Positions 63,714-64,000 of a DNA stretch of 64,000 bases are shown here, piece after piece. Below the pieces are notes generated by a model. The model was not told where the DNA came from. It made no database searches and saw only the letters and a program-made list of their open reading frames with translations. Positions within the stretch are counted from its first letter, which is position 1, and every line of letters starts with the position of its first letter. The position numbers and the translations under genes are program-made. Origin of the DNA: Stutzerimonas stutzeri. Its GTDB lineage: Bacteria; Pseudomonadota; Gammaproteobacteria; Pseudomonadales; Pseudomonadaceae. The stretch spans positions 186,001 to 250,000 of the forward strand of contig NZ_JAMOIH010000004.1 in the NCBI RefSeq assembly GCF_024448955.1, read 5' to 3'.

Positions 63714-64000
63714 GCTCTCAACCGCTTCTGCACCTTCGCAATCTGGACTGCGGCTATGGCGGCCAGAGCGTCGTGCAGAACCTCAACCTGCACCTCAATC
63801 GCGGTGATATCGGCTGCCTGCTAGGACCATCCGGCTGCGGCAAAACCACCACGCTACGAGCTATCGCCGGCTTCGAACATGTCAACGAAGGCGAGATCCA
63901 ACTGGGCGACGCCGTCATTTCGCGACAAGGCTTCACGCTCGCGCCGGAGAAGCGCCGGATCGGCATGGTTTTCCAGGACTACGCCCTGTTCCCGCACCTG
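63710..64000 (+). CDS. ABC transporter ATP-binding protein, partial (window edge)
   Basis: 97 residues are visible, in frame to the end of the window; the rest lies beyond. The Walker A motif is [20 protein letters not shown] at about 38-57, and the Q-loop [13 protein letters not shown] is at the end. The [21 protein letters not shown] pattern belongs to the FbpC/PotA-type ABC ATPases, commonly for iron or polyamine import. The ATG overlaps the argF stop. From memory an ABC ATPase follows argF in P. aeruginosa. Substrate unknown. Confidence 0.85.
   Translation, partial: MSSQPLLHLRNLDCGYGGQSVVQNLNLHLNRGDIGCLLGPSGCGKTTTLRAIAGFEHVNEGEIQLGDAVISRQGFTLAPEKRRIGMVFQDYALFPHL

Overview
The window is 64 kb of GC-rich, densely coding chromosomal DNA from a gammaproteobacterium of the Pseudomonas type, most probably the P. 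stutzeri (Stutzerimonas) group. Support comes from codon use, REP-like palindromes carrying the GTAGGAGCGAGC core, the glpF-glpK-glpR-glpD order, the ppc / adk / tsaB / rsmJ block, the lptF-like OmpA lipoprotein pair, lysS next to prfB, recJ next to yaeQ, and the bfd-bfr-grxD-argF block. From memory these fall in one part of the P. aeruginosa chromosome, so most of the window looks like conserved backbone. I found no rRNA, tRNA, CRISPR array, prophage or complete insertion sequence. One MITE-like element and several families of intergenic palindromes are present.

Layout. 1-11.7 kb: small envelope and stress genes (a lipoprotein, a YdaD-type SDR, a YflT-like stress protein, a secreted dienelactone hydrolase), a DUF72 gene, an acyltransferase, a tandem pair of class-A beta-lactamase-like hydrolases, a SUV3-type RNA helicase and a DUF1810 gene. 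12.1-17.8 kb: glycerol uptake and catabolism (glpF, glpK, glpR, glpD) with candidate GlpR operators and a 180-bp tandem array after glpR. 17.9-30.5 kb: ppiC, a PilJ-domain chemoreceptor with an FNR/ANR box upstream, a CAP-domain protein, a TSUP permease, a 28-residue membrane peptide, an IMPase, a catalase, an S30AE ribosome-hibernation-family protein, rsmJ, an extensin-type protein and a second DUF72 gene. 30.5-37.5 kb: tsaB, adk, ppc and two lipoproteins (DUF4398, OmpA).

37.7-50.3 kb is the main accessory-looking block. Seven genes on the minus strand form a likely operon: acyl-CoA dehydrogenase of the ACAD10/11 type, SDR, ACAD10/11-type kinase, SurE-like phosphatase, acyl-CoA ligase, class II aldolase and GhrA-type 2-hydroxyacid dehydrogenase. 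It diverges from a three-gene TRAP transporter across an intergenic region holding a perfect ACCGACC-G-GGTCGGT palindrome. I read this as an uptake and degradation system for a hydroxy acid or related short or medium acid, using CoA activation, phosphorylation of a hydroxyl group and elimination. The substrate is unknown.

50.3-64 kb: a QEGLA/MATCAP-type putative metallopeptidase, lysS, prfB with its programmed +1 frameshift, yebE, an OYE-family reductase, recJ, yaeQ, a MITE whose end overlaps the stop codon of a membrane diguanylate cyclase, then bfd (Fur-box promoter), bfr, grxD, argF and the start of an ABC ATPase cut by the window edge.
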